A stretch of 64,000 bases of DNA from Clavelina lepadiformis (lineage: Eukaryota > Chordata > Ascidiacea > Aplousobranchia > Clavelinidae): the NCBI RefSeq assembly GCF_947623445.1, contig NC_135246.1, positions 15,235,856 through 15,299,855 of the forward strand, in the 5' to 3' direction. The translations under genes and the position numbers were made by a program. Below are positions 38,083 to 52,400 of the stretch, one piece after another (positions within the stretch are counted from its first letter, which is position 1; the number at the start of each line of letters is the position of its first letter). The notes beneath the pieces were generated by a model. That model was not told the DNA's origin. It searched no databases and saw only the letters and a list, made by a program, of their open reading frames with translations.

Positions 38083-39810
38083 TCAGAACGCTGCGTCTTA
38101 GCATAAACAGCGACACCTCAGTTTAAAGATGCTGGTGTGACGTGGATCGTGTGACTGTAGTGGTTGACGTTGCAGGTTCAGGGTCTCCATGATAAGTTTA
38201 TTGGGGTCTGCACTTAAAGTGTGTTTTGCTAATGCTGAAAAGGTCAGTATCACTGTGCCGTGTTTGTGACTCTGATGGCGTGTTACGTGCTCTCTGTATT
38301 CTCTTGAAAAATTCTCGTAAGCTTATGCAAATTCTCCCTTTCAAATTCTAATGACGTTGCAATGCGGGTGTTTTCGCATCCAGTGTTCTTCAGTGTCGAG
38401 CGATTCTGAGAATTGATTTTCCCTTTGCGTAACTATCTACGACATAAATCATTACCGTTCTATTTAATCTGTAATCTATTTCCGCAGGAAGCATTCGTCC
38501 GTTTTTGCGAATTTTTGTCCAATTCTCTGTTTTTAATATTTTCCGAAGGCAATGACGTCATGCGATGAATGACTTGCCTACCCACCAAAATTTCTACTGT
38601 GCCTATATACGTGTTTATACTTGCAATATTCGTGTATTTATTAAAATAACTTTATGAAGTATCTTATCTTGCTTGTGTGAAGACATATAGATGCGCAACG
38701 GAGTACACTCATTACTACTGGGTACCGTTAGAGTGTTAGACCTTGCACAATAGATTTCAGCAGCATTGAAAGTACGGAACGGAACTAAGTTCAACATGCA
38801 CAAGCGCGAAAGACATATTTTGTAACGTACGACTTACTATTAGTTACATGAACTCCGCGCAAATTGTCTTAATCATCACTTTTAAGAGTGACTTTTGTTG
38901 ACCAAACTCCTTGACAAGTTTAGACGGAGCACAATACAAACATTGATGTAGATATAACTCGATAAAATAAGAAGATTACGTAACTTACAACAATTGGTGC
39001 CGCTATGATTGGGAACATTGATGTCCTTATAAACCTGTTCTGCTAAATAGACTTTTGCCCGAGGTAAATAAACCTATGTTTTGTTGTAAAATTATAGATG
39101 TCTATAAAATTAAGTCATTACTTGAACAACAAACAATGACAGCATATCACGTGTTTTAAACGTCATTGCAAACAAAAATGTCGTCATGATATGTTTATTG
39201 CACGTGATCTCACGTGACACAACCGCCGATATGTACATAAAAAGTTGTTTTACTGGTTTATCAATAAAATTCTTATTTAGAAAATAAAATAAATTTTATT
39301 TAGCAAATTGAGGATTGCGTTCTTTTCTCAATTACAAGACCAGAATACTCTAAACTTTATTGCCAGATAAAATTCTGTAACTAAAAATTTGGGGCCTTCT
39401 TCGAACTTATATTTCATCCTCATGCCAAGCATTCATAATTATTTAACGAAGTCAAAATTCTTGGCCAATCTTATTTTTGCGCTGTTATGTTGTGAATATG
39501 GTGGAAATATCCCCGTGTAATGATATTTACATGTTCCCAAGAAATTTGTAAGAACCACAAGTTTATATCCTTTAAACGAATTTTCTTTCCCCTATGTGTA
39601 CCCTATTAATAATGAAATAACACGTAGCTACTTGTTTGGAATTGCAAACAATTGGCAAAAATTTTCCTAATAATTTCATCGACCCGATTTGTTATTAAAC
39701 ATGTTTAAGGTAATGTTGAAAGGGATCTCAGTTATTAATTGCAATCGTTTGCAATCATTTTTTATAAACTATTTTTAATTATCGCTTAATTTTCTTTTCA
39801 ATTATGGTCA
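38083..39810. other. intergenic between WDR44 and the MOXD1-like gene
   Basis: This contains the WDR44 3' untranslated region and anonymous AT-rich DNA. No gene was recognised. Confidence 0.35.
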
Positions 39811-40005
39811 ATGGAGGGATTTTGGTTGTTTGTATTAATTTCTTCTGGTTGTCATGTGTTAAGTTGTGTTGAACAAACATTAAACAGCTCACAAAAATAT
39901 GCTGCCCTGTCGGACTTTGACACACTCAACCGAGAAAAAAAGATTAGTGAGCTTAAAATCGTTTGGCGTGATCCAATATCATCACATTTACGACTTTCCG
40001 ACTGA
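39811..40005 (+). other. short open frame with signal-peptide-like start, possible orphan exon
   Basis: A 64-codon frame begins MEGFWLFVLISSGCHVLSC, which looks like a signal peptide, and continues to LKIVWRDPISSHLRLSD before a stop. Its layout (signal peptide, a KYAALSDFDTL segment, then a Trp-containing strand) loosely parallels exon 1 of the MOXD1-like genes, where the corresponding strand reads EMFWKFNDTHITFE. It could be a decayed first DOMON exon of the neighbouring family, or chance. No splice donor in a suitable phase replaces the stop. Confidence 0.25.
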
Positions 40006-40469
40006 CGGAGTCGGGACTTGTTCTGTGATATCGGTTTATATGGCAGTGTTTGGTTATACTCAAGTTATGGAGATAATTGTGTTGTAAACTCGCTAAATTG
40101 TAAGAAAGGTTTTTATAACTTTAGATTTTTCATAAAGTTTCCGAGTCCTACTTTTGGCATTTTTTATTATTTTTTTATTTACTATATAAGTCAATCGCTA
40201 CCGATAGGTCCATGCCTATTGCATAAAATTCTAATGAGGCCATGTTTGTCAGTATTTTTAAATATTTGTCAACCAAGCACGTAGCCTATGTGCAAGCTAC
40301 AAAATAAATTGGTTGAAAATAGTTGGGCTACCATCAAATTTGCCAAACTGAAAAGATAAACGTAATAAGTAATTTGTTAAACAAAATTGTCAACAAGTGT
40401 TAAAGGGATTTATAATTTGCCTGTAAATATATGACTATTATTGGACAACAATTCGTTTGCAGGAGAAAT

Positions 40470-43400
40470 ATGGCCGACTGCTGGCCTGTCGTTTTTGCGT
40501 TCTTGGTTGGGAGCATCGTAGCTGAGGTTGTTCCGACTGAAGATTACTTGCATAATGCAAGACTTGACAACGATGGAAATGTTGAGATGTTCTGGAAATT
40601 CAATGATACTCACATAACCTTTGAGGTAAATTTAAAAAAGACCCAAATCTATGATCGTCAATAATTAAAGATGGAAATGGGCGTAATCAAAACTAAGGTT
40701 GAAGTTCGGTGTAGCCTACCAAAGTCTCAAAAAAAAATAAAAAAACAAAATTAAATTTTTGGACAAAGTCAGAAATTGCTTTTTAAGTACAGTATATCTG
40801 TAATATATTTTATCTAGTGAACATTTTCTCCTGAAATGTCATACAATCATAAGTTTAATAAAAAACGACCAACTTGCGGTCAAGTGCTTCTCTCAGTTAT
40901 TGTCTGCAGCTTACCTCTTTTAACCGGCATTCAATCACCCGATCGCCATAGCAAACAACTTAATGACGTAAAACCAGAGTAAAACAAACGAATTATAATG
41001 CAGCTATATCTGAGCAATGTGTCTGATATAGACTACTTTTTTGGAAAAAAAATTACTTTTGAAAAAAGGTACCGAATTTTTGTAACGAATTATTTTTTTT
41101 CAAGAAATTTCAGTCGTTCCCGGTAGTCGGTACTTTTCACGTGATTACTTCAAAATTTTAACAAGTATCATTTCAAAAACACATGTTAATTAATCCTTAA
41201 CACTAATTTTAGCATCTGTTGATATTTAATAATCTAGAAATGTCAAGTGAAATTATAATGACAAATGAGTAATTTCACGTATGCTTTTACCTGGAATAAT
41301 CTTTACAGGAGGCAAAATAGCGCCAAACATAGCACTTGCAGCAGCATCGTTTACCTAAAAAGTAGGACTACTGGTGCCGAGCACAGAAAAAGTACCAAAC
41401 TACTATTTTGAAATAGTACCGAATACCGGAACTGTCAGTTTAATTTTTGCCAAGTATTGGTACTGTTACCAACGGTACTTTCAAAGTACCCACTAACCAC
41501 CTCTGACTGAATCCTTCAGGCCTACTGTAGTGTATAGGCCTATCAAAATTCCGAGATGGTTTCATATTTGAGTGGCAACGTGAAACGTAAAAGAATTGTT
41601 TTATTCCTTAAATATAAAAATTAAGTTATCCATTTTTGCTTACCTGCTCAAATATTTAAAAACATTGTCGTAACTAGACTGGATAATGGAGGAAGCACTG
41701 TATTGATAAATAGTAGGCCTACTGTAGGCTACTATATAATGGTATTCTACTGGAATTACATTGGTATTATATGTTTATCGAAATAGGTTTTTCCCCTAAA
41801 ACACAAGTTTCTTTTTTACTCCAAAAACGATTTGAGAGTGACTACAGTACTACACTGTATGTACGTCATGCAGTCTGTTGATAAAGGTAGGCGATTAGAT
41901 TAGGAGAAAGTCCATGAAAACTGTTAATTTTATCTTATAAAGGTTTTATTACAGTTAGACTTAGATTGTTAGATACATTTAGGTTAGCAAAAAACTGTGA
42001 AAATTAGCTTCGAATACACGATTTTTTCCTGTTAAATAGTAGCAGCCAAAATATTTTTGTAATGTGGTCTAGTTAACATTGTAATTTGCAGTAGTGTATA
42101 TTGTTTCAATGTTCGTAATATACGATGTTATATTTTGAAAGGTTTACGCAAGAACCAGAGGTTGGATTGGTATTGGAATTTCCCCAAACGGTGGCATGGC
42201 TAATGCTGATATCTTTGTGGGATGGGTGAAGGATGGAATTGCATATGTGACTGTAGGTTTCCGTGTACAATGTTTATACGGTTTGGAGACCAGGGCTGCC
42301 CAAAATTTTAAGTGTAGACTATACGCCACGTTATTGCACACATAGGCCAAATTTTTGCTCAAACACATTAGGTCACACCATACTTCTGCACTATTTCTTC
42401 AACACTTGGCAAGTAACAATACTTACATTTTATCACTTATGAAACATTTTATCATTTATCCAAAACAAAAAAAGTTAACAATATAATTTTGCATTATTGC
42501 ATTAACAAAGGACCGCCATGGCTCAGGTGGAAATGGTTATCCTGCTAAAGATACTGAGCAAAATGTTGAATTGCTGGATGGAAGTGAATGTGACGGATGG
42601 ACCATGATTAAGTTTCAAAGACAAATTGCTGCTTGTGAAGAATTTGATTTGGAAATAACTGTAAGACTTCCTTTTTTATTAAGATTTTAATTATGAGCAA
42701 GAATTATATAAATTTTTGATTATATTTCGAATAACAATTGATCTTTTTATTATTATCCAGGGAGATACCTTGAAAATCATTTATGCATATGGAGAAAATG
42801 ATCCTAAAGATGAAGACTTGAACAAATCAGATGATTATCATGGCGTAAATAGGGGTAATAAAAGTATTCAGAAATCAACATTAAATGTTTGCTGTTATAT
42901 GAATATAATACATGTACAGTAACATTTGTTAACGCTAGTCGGTTGGTTTACAAACTGTTGGAAAGCATGAAGCATATTCACAGGCTCTGGCTACTGTTCA
43001 ATTCATTTGAACACCTGCAAAAAGCACAACAATTATTTATTCCCTCCAGCTTTCAGTTACAGAGTTGCTACTATGTTACTGTAAATTTAGTATTGTCATT
43101 TTTTTGGGGGATTGTAATAACTTGCTTTTAATCTTACTTAATGTGTGTGTAGTTTGATTTTCTGTAACAAATCTTTATCTATCTTACAGGTGTAAAAAGC
43201 ATGTATTTGCTTGATGTTGCCAAATCAGATGAAATAATGTTTCCTGAAGGCGAGACTCATATGAGCTTTGATCTTCTCAATGATAATTTTCATGTTCCAT
43301 CACAAGATACATATTATAACTGCAGGTTGCATAAACTTCCTACATTCACAGAGAAACATCATTTAGTAAAAGTAAGTGGTTTGGAAATGAAAGATTTTCT

Positions 43401-46400
43401 TTTAGTTGGTATTAAACATTGAATATATTATTTCACTTTAACATTGAAATTTATTAATAAAATCATTAAGACCAATCCATATTAATTGGCAGGTTGAGCC
43501 AATCATTCAACCAGGAAATGAACTTCATGTTCACCACATCTTAGTTTATCAATGCACTAGAAATCTAGAGGTAAGCAACTTTCATGAAACCATAATAATC
43601 TGAATACTGAAAAAAAAGATTTGGTTTGAATTTGTAAACCAGTTTTTATTTAGGATTCGCTCAGCTTTGGAACCAACGCCAAATGTTACGGCAGCAACAT
43701 GCCCCCAGATTTTGAAAGTTGTTCGTTTGTTATTCAAGCATGGGCCATTGGTGGTGGGGTGGGTTAAGTGTTTGTCAATTTAGTTATGAAAGCTTGTCGG
43801 TGTTTAGAAAGTTAAGAATTTTGTTTGTCCATTTGTAGGCATTTTACTATCCGAAACATGCGGGATTTCCGTTGGGTGACCGTGCAGCACCAAAATATGT
43901 GGTTGTGGAAACCCACTATGATAATCCAAATATAAAACCTGGTAAGAATTTTATGTAAACAAAAAATTATTGTTCATCAGCTCTTTGTCTTTGTATTGTT
44001 GTTTGTTAACTGTCATCTCCATCTCTTCAGACATTTTTGATTCTTCGGGGTTGAGATTTGTTTACACATCTCAATTAAGACAATATGATTCTGGAATTCT
44101 TGAAGCTGGTCACACTGTAAGCGGATACCAGCAGATCATTCCACCAAATGCTCAATCATATTTGCAATATGGAGAATGCACTGATCAGTGCTTGGAAGGG
44201 GTATTTAACCAGATATGTTTTTTAGAGTTAGTTTTTATGACTAACTAATAACTAGACTGTATTATTTGAAGTGCAATAAGTATTGTGCAGGGTGCATCCC
44301 ATTGTTGTTCTTGTTTACGTTTGCTGTGGTGCTGTTTATTACGTTGCTAGCTTTGCTTTAGCGCTAACGTATAAGGTTTAATGTGTGCTAATGAAGATCA
44401 TTTTGGTATATTTCAAATTTTTCACTCAAATAAAATAATCAATGTGGCGGATACTGTTTACTTACTATATTTTAGATGAATCATTTGTGTGTAGTTAGTT
44501 TAAGTTTAATAATAGTGTGAAATTTGAATATTTGATACTGTGGTGATCTTTTAAATATCATGCGTTTTAATGAAATGTATGTTTTAGGCAATGAAAATGA
44601 AAAATCTTGACCAAATTAATGTGTTTGCTGCTACAATGCATAGCCACCTTCTAGGAAGAGGATTAACTCTAAAACATATCAGGTATTTGACACCTTTGAT
44701 AAAATAAGGAAAATTTCTATTTTTGTAAGTTATGCGTTTATTGCATTTCAGAAATGGCACCGAACTGTCACCCATATCAAAGGATTCGAGTTATGATTTC
44801 AATTATCAAGAATCAAGGTTGTTGTCTGAAGAGCGCATTTTGAAAGTTGGAGACAGTTTGCAAGTTGTTTGCAACTACAACTCACAAGATAAAACAAAAA
44901 TTACCATGGCGAGTATTTTACAAGATGAGTTTATTGTTAAATCAAGATCTTGTTAATTGAATTGCCTGGTTTTCGTTTTGATTTAACTGAGAATTTATTC
45001 GCTCCTTTTTTGCCTATACAGTATATATATGTTTTTTTACAAAAAAATGAAAAATAAAACTCTTCTTGTTTTAATAGGGAGGACTTCCGACCACACGAGA
45101 AATGTGTTTAGTATTTGTCTATTTCTATCCAAAAATTCCATTAAACTTTTGTCAAACTGCACCAGAGTATAATGAGTTTATGTCATATTTTGGCATTGAA
45201 AGTACTATGTAAGTTTGTGTTATTTCCAAATAATTTTATACGGATGCAAATTGACGATCTGATTTCGGTAATTTAAGTTTTTCTAACATTTAATCAGGTC
45301 TTAAAAAAAGTGTTCAACTTTTAAATTTTACCAAAAAGGTTAATTGGAGATGGTTCCGTATATGAAGATCTCGATGCCTTTCTTGTTCTTGAACCTTCGC
45401 AACTTGCAAATCAAACAGTTGCTGAAGTTATAAACTCTGTAAGTGTTTAACGTTGATGAAATTGTACACAGTTGTGTGATATTATACTTTTATTTCAGGC
45501 TCTTGTAGGGATGTATATTATGTGATATCAAATAACACTTTTTAACTAATTACTCACATTAACTAAGAATAATTAAAAAAGTTTAACAGCACTTTGCTCT
45601 AAATATGGAAGAAGTTGTCAAAGATTAAAAAGTTGTATTGTCTTGTAGATGGAATGGAATGATGAGACTGCCGTAGAACTGAGTGAAGCAATGCGATATA
45701 TATATAGAATAGAAAACTGTGTCGGGCCCCTTGGAAAACCACCACAGGTAATTTTATGTTTTAATATGTTTTGCAGTCACGGTTTAAGCTCTGTTTAGAT
45801 TTTACCTATTAAAGCTGATGTTAAGTGAATTTGGTTGCAAGTTTTATTTTGATTGATTTAAGGTTGAATGGTACCATCCTGCTCTATCTATTGATATTCC
45901 GTATGTTGAGGAAAATTTAACTTGCAATGAACCCAGTACTGGATGGCCCACATCCAATGAAGCTAGCCACTGTTTTGTGGACACCACCCCAGTTACAATT
46001 ACAACTGAAGCCACAACTCCATCGAACATTGTTATAACTCCAACTGAAGATTATCAACATAGTGCAGTGCTGGATAATGATGAGAAGTTTTGGATGTTTT
46101 GGAAGTTTAATGAAACGCACATAACACTTGAGGTAAAAGAAAGTTTCAGGATTAAAATCCAGTTTATTGAAACTTGAGAACATCGTCATTAGAGCTGTAA
46201 ACTTTTCTTATTAGTAAAACGTTTGTAAGAATAAAGAATTTTTAGTAAAAAGTGCTTGATATGGTGGGCGGTAAGTTTAATGAATTTAATCTGTTAAGGT
46301 TTATGGACAAACAACAGGATGGGTTGGTTTAGGAATATCCCCAAAAGGTGGCATGTCCAATGCAGATATTTTTGTTGGATGGGTGAAAGATGGAATAGCT

Positions 46401-49400
46401 TATGTGACAGTAGGTCTAACCATCTAACTACTTTTCTCGCGCAAAAAGTTTACAATGATGTAGAATGTAGTTGTTAAACATGAGATTGCAACTTACATAT
46501 CTCCATGCCTAGTTTTGTAATCTGTGATAGCAGCTAAGTTTGTTTATCAACATAATCCTTGTGTCTTCGACTCTTTATGGTAACTGTTTTTCATGCTTTC
46601 TGTAAAATTCAAGATAAATGTAAAAATGTTACTTTTTTGTGTAGGATCGCCATGGCTCAGATGGAAATGGTTATCCTCCTAAAGATACTGAGCAAAATGT
46701 TGAATTGCTGGATGGAAGTGAATGTGACGGATGGACCATGATTAAGTTTCAAAGACAACTTGCTGCTTGTGAAGAATTTGATTTGGAAATAACTGTAACA
46801 CTTCTTTTTTATAAACATATTAGTTATGATGAAGAATTATATTTTGAATAAAAATTCATCTTTTTATTATTATCCAGGGAGATACCTTGAAAATCATTTA
46901 TGCATATGGAGAAAATGATCCTAAAGATGAAGACTTGAACAAATCAGATGATTATCATGGCGTAAATAGGGGTAATAAAAGTATTCAGAAATCAACATTA
47001 AATGTTTACTGTTATATGAATATAATACATGTGCCATAAAAATTTGTTAACACTAGTTAATTGGTTTACAAACTGTCGGAAAGCATGAAGCATAATCACA
47101 GGCTCTGGCTACTGTTCAATTCATTTGAACACCTGCAAAAAGCACAACAATTATTTATTCCCTCCAGCTTTCAGTTACAGAGTTGCTACTATGTTACTGT
47201 AAATTTAGTATTGTCATTTTTTTGGGGGATTGTAATGACTTGCTTTTAATCTTACTTAATGTGTGTGTAGTTTGAATTTCGGCAACAAATCTTTATCTAT
47301 CTTACAGGTGTAAAAAGCATGTATTTGCTTGATGTTGCCAAATCAGATGAAATAATGTTTCCTGAAGGCGAGACTCATATGAGCTTTGATCTTCTCAATG
47401 ATAATTTTCATGTTCCATCACAAGATACATATTATAACTGCAGGTTGCATAAACTTCCTACATTCACAGAGAAACATCATTTAGTAAAAGTAAGTGGTTT
47501 GGAAATGAAAGATTTTCTTTTAGTCGGTATTAAACATTGAATATATTATTTCACTTTAACATTGAAATGTATTAATAAAATCATTAAGACCAATCCATAT
47601 TAATTGGCAGGTTGAGCCAATCATTCAACCAGGAAATGAACTTCATGTTCACCACATCTTAGTTTATCAATGCACTAGAAATCTAGAGGTAAGCAACTTT
47701 CATGAAACCATAATAATCTGAATACTGAAAAAAAAGATTTGGTTTGAATTTGTAAACCAGTTTTTATTTAGGATTCGCTCAGCTTTGGAACCAACGCCAA
47801 ATGTTACGGCAGCAACATGCCCCCAGATTTTGAAAGTTGTTCGTTTGTTATTCAAGCATGGGCCATTGGTGGTGGGGTGGGTTAAGTTTTTGTCAATTTA
47901 GTTATGAAAGCTTGTCGGTGTTTAGAAAGTTAAGAATTGTGTTTGTCCATTTGTAGGCATTTTACTATCCGAAACATGCGGGATTTCCGTTGGGTGACCG
48001 TGCAGCACCAAAATATGTGGTTGTGGAAACCCACTATGATAATCCAAATATAAAACCTGGTAAGAATTTTATGTAAACAAAAAATTATTGTTCATCAGCT
48101 CTTTGTCTTTGTATTGTTGTTTGTTAACTGTCATCTCCATCTCTTCAGACATTTTTGATTCTTCGGGGTTGAGATTTGTTTACACATCTCAATTAAGACA
48201 ATATGATTCTGGAATTCTTGAAGCTGGTCACACTGTAAGCGGATACCAGCAGATCATTCCACCAAATGCTCAATCATATTTGCAATATGGAGAATGCACT
48301 GATCAGTGCTTGGAAGGGGTATTTAACCAGATATGTTTTTTAGAGTTAGTTTTTATGACTAACTAATAACTAGACTGTATTATTTGAAGTGCAATAAGTA
48401 TTGTGCAGGGTGCATCCCATTGTTGTTCTTGTTTACGTTTGCTGTGGTGCTGTTTATTATGGTGCTAGCTTTGCTTTAGCGCTAACGTATAAGGTTTAAT
48501 GTGTGCTAATGAAGATCATTTTGGTATATCTCAAATTTTTCATTCAAATAAAATAATCAATGTGGCGAATACTGTTTACTTACTATATTTTGGATGAATC
48601 ATTTGTGTGTAGTTAGCTTAAGTTTAATAATAGTGTGAAATTTGAATATTTGATACTGTGGTGATCTTTTAAATATCATGCGTTTTAATGAAATGTATGT
48701 TTTAGGCAATGAAAATGAAAAATCTTGACCAAATTAATGTGTTTGCTGCTACAATGCATAGCCACCTTCTAGGAAGAGGATTAACTCTAAAACATATCAG
48801 GTATTTGACACCTTTGATAAAATAAGGAAAATTTCTATTTTTGTTCGTCATGTGTTTATTGCATTTCAGAAATGGCACCGAACTGTCACCCATATCAAAG
48901 GATTCGAGTTATGATTTCAATTATCAAGAATCAAGGTTGTTGTCTGAAGAGCGCATTTTGAAAGTTGGAGACAGTTTGCAAGTTGTTTGCAACTACAACT
49001 CACAAGATAAAACAAAAATTACCATGGCGAGTATTTTACAAAATTAGTTTATTGTTAAATCAAGATCTTGTTAACTGAATTGCCTGGTTTTCGTTTTGAT
49101 TTAACTGAGAATTTATTCGCTCCTTTTTTGCCTATACAGTATATATATGTTTTTTTACAAAAAAATGAAAAATAAAACACTTATTGTTTTAATAGGGAGG
49201 ACTTCCGACCACACGAGAAATGTGTTTAGTATTTGTCTATTTCTATCCAAAAATTCCATTAAACTTTTGTCAAACTGCACCAGAGTATAATGAGTTTATG
49301 GCATATTTTGGCATTGAAAGTACTATGTAAGTTTGTGTTATTTCCAAATAATTTTATACAAAAGCAAATTGACGATTTGATTTTGGTAATTTAATTTTTT

Positions 49401-52400
49401 CTAACATTTAATCAGGTTTTAAAAAAACTGTTCAACTTTTAAATTTTACCAAAAAGGTTAATTGGAGATGGTTCCGTATATGAAGATCTCGATGCCTTTC
49501 TTGTTCTTGAACCTTCGCAACTTGCAAATCAAACAGTTGCTGAAGTTATAAACTCTGTAAGTGTTCAACGTTGATGAAATTGTACACAGTTGTGTGATAT
49601 TATACTTTTATTTCAGGCTCTTGTTGGGATGTATATTATGTGATATCAAATAACACTTTTTAACTAATTACTCACATTAACTAAGAATAATTAAAAAAGT
49701 TTAACAGCACTTTGCTCTAAATATGGAAGAAGTTGTCAAAGATTAAAAAGTTGTATTGTCTTGTAGATGGAATGGAATGATGAGACTGCCGTAGAACTGA
49801 GTGAAGCAATGCGATATATATATAGAATAGATAACTGTGTCGGGCCCCTTGGAAAACCACCACAGGTAATTTTATGTTTTAATATGTTTTGCAGTCACGG
49901 TTTAAGCTCTGTTTAGATTTTACCTATTAAAGATGATGTTAAGTGAATTTGGTTGCAAGTTTTATTTTGATTGGTTTAAGGTTGAATGGTACCATCCTGC
50001 TCTATCTATTGACATTCCGTATGTTGAGGAAAATTTAACTTGCAATGAACCCAGTACTGGATGGCCCACATCCAATGAAGCAGGCCACTGTTTTGTGGAC
50101 ACCACCCCAGTTACAATTACAACTGAAGCCACAACTCCGTCGAACATTGTTATAACTCCAACTGAAGATTATCAACATAGTGCAGTGCTGGATAATGATG
50201 AGAAGTTTTGGATGTTTTGGAAGTTTAATGAAACGCACATAACACTTGAGGTAAAGGCAAATTTCAGGATTAAAATCCAGTTTATTTAAATTTGAGAACA
50301 TCGTCATTAGAGCTGTAAACTTTGTTATTAGTATAACGTTTGTAAGAATAAAGAATTTTTAGTAAAAAGTGCTTGATATGGTGGGCGGTAAGTTTAATGA
50401 ATTTAATCTGTTAAGGTTTATGGACAAACAACAGGATGGGTTGGTTTAGGAATATCCCCAAAAGGTGGCATGTCCAATGCAGATATTTTTGTTGGATGGG
50501 TGAAAGATGGAATAGCTTATGTGACAGTAGGTCTAACCATCTAACTACTTTTCTCGCGCAAAAAGTTTAAAATGATGTAGAATGCAGTTGTTAAACATGA
50601 GATTGCAACTTACATATCTCCATGCCTGTTTTTGTAATCTGTGATAGCAACTAAATTTGTTTATCAACATAATCCTTGTGTCTTCGACTCTTTATGGTAA
50701 CTGTTTTTTATGCTTTTTGTAAAATTCAAGATAAATGTAAAAATGTTACTTTTTTGTGTAGGACCGCCATGGCTCAGATGAAAATGGTTATCCTCCTAAA
50801 GATACTGAGCAAAATGTTGAATTGCTGGATGGAAGTGAATGTGACGGATGGACCATGATTAAGTTTCAAAGACAACTTGCTGCTTGTGAAGAATTTGATT
50901 TGGAAATAACTGTAAGACTTCCTTTTTTATTAAGATTTTAATTATGAGCAAGAATTATATAAATTTTTGATTATATTTCGAATAACAATTGATCTTTTTA
51001 TTATTATCCAGGGAGATACCTTGAAAATCATTTATTCATATGGAGAAAATGATCCTAAAGATGAAGATTTGAAAGGACCAGATGATTATCATGGCGTAAA
51101 TAGGGGTAATAAAAGTATTCAGAAATCAACATTAAATGTTTGCTGTTATATGAATATAATACATGTACAGTAAACATTTGTTAATGCTAGTCGGTTGGTT
51201 TACAAACTGTCAGAAAGCATGAAGCATATTCACAGGCTCTGGCTACTGTTCAATTCATTTGAACACCTGCAAAAGTCACAACAATAATTATTTATTCCCT
51301 CCAGCTTTCAGTTACAGAGTTGCTACTATGTTACTGTAAATTTAGTATTGTAATTTTTTTGGGGGGTTGTAATGACTTGCTTTTAATCTTACTTAATGTG
51401 TGTGTAGTTTGATTTTCTGTAACAAATCTTTATCTATCTTACAGGTGTAAAAAGCATGTATTTGCTTGATGTTGCCAAATCAGATGAAATAATGTTTCCT
51501 GAAGGCGAGACTCATATGAGCTTTGATCTTCTCAATGATAATTTTCATGTTCCATCACAAGATACATATTATAACTGCAGGTTGCATAAACTTCCTACAT
51601 TCACAGAGAAACATCATTTAGTAAAAGTAAGTGGTTTGGAAATGAAAGATTTTCTTTTAGTCGGTATTAAACATTGAATATATTATTTCACTTTAACATT
51701 GAAATCTATTAATAAAATCATTAAGACCAATCCATATTAATTGGCAGGTTGAGCCAATCATTCAACCAGGAAATGAACTTCATGTTCACCACATCTTAGT
51801 TTATCAATGCACTAGAAATCTAGAGGTAAGCAACTTTCATGAAACCATAATAATCTGAATACTGAAAAAAAAGATTTGGTTTGAATTTGTAAACCAATTT
51901 TTATTTAGGATTCGCTCAGCTTTGGAACCAACGCCAAATGTTACGGCAGCAACATGCCCCCAGATTTTCAAAGTTGTTCGTTTGTTATTCAAGCATGGGC
52001 CATTGGTGGTGGGGTGGGTTAAGTGTTTGTGATTTTAGTTATGAAAGCTTGTCGGTGTTTAGAAAGTTAAGAATTTTGTTTGTCCATTTGTAGGCATTTT
52101 ACTATCCGAAACATGCGGGATTTCCGTTGGGTGACCGTGCAGCACCAAAATATGTGGTTGTGGAAACCCACTATGATAATCCAAATATAAAACCTGGTAA
52201 GAATTTTATGTAAACAAAAAATTATTGTTCATCAGCTCTTTGTCTTTGTATTGTTGTTTGTTAACTGTCATCTCCATCTCTTCAGACATTTTTGATTCGT
52301 CGGGGTTGAGATTTGTTTACACATCTCAATTAAGACAATATGATGCTGGAATTCTTGAAGCTGGTCACACTGTAAGCGGATACCAGCAGATCATTCCACC

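Noticed and set aside
43970-44248. A 92-codon frame repeated at 48088 and 52225.
   Set aside because: It is intron sequence plus one real exon (44031-44200) plus intron; the extra residues are read-through past splice sites.
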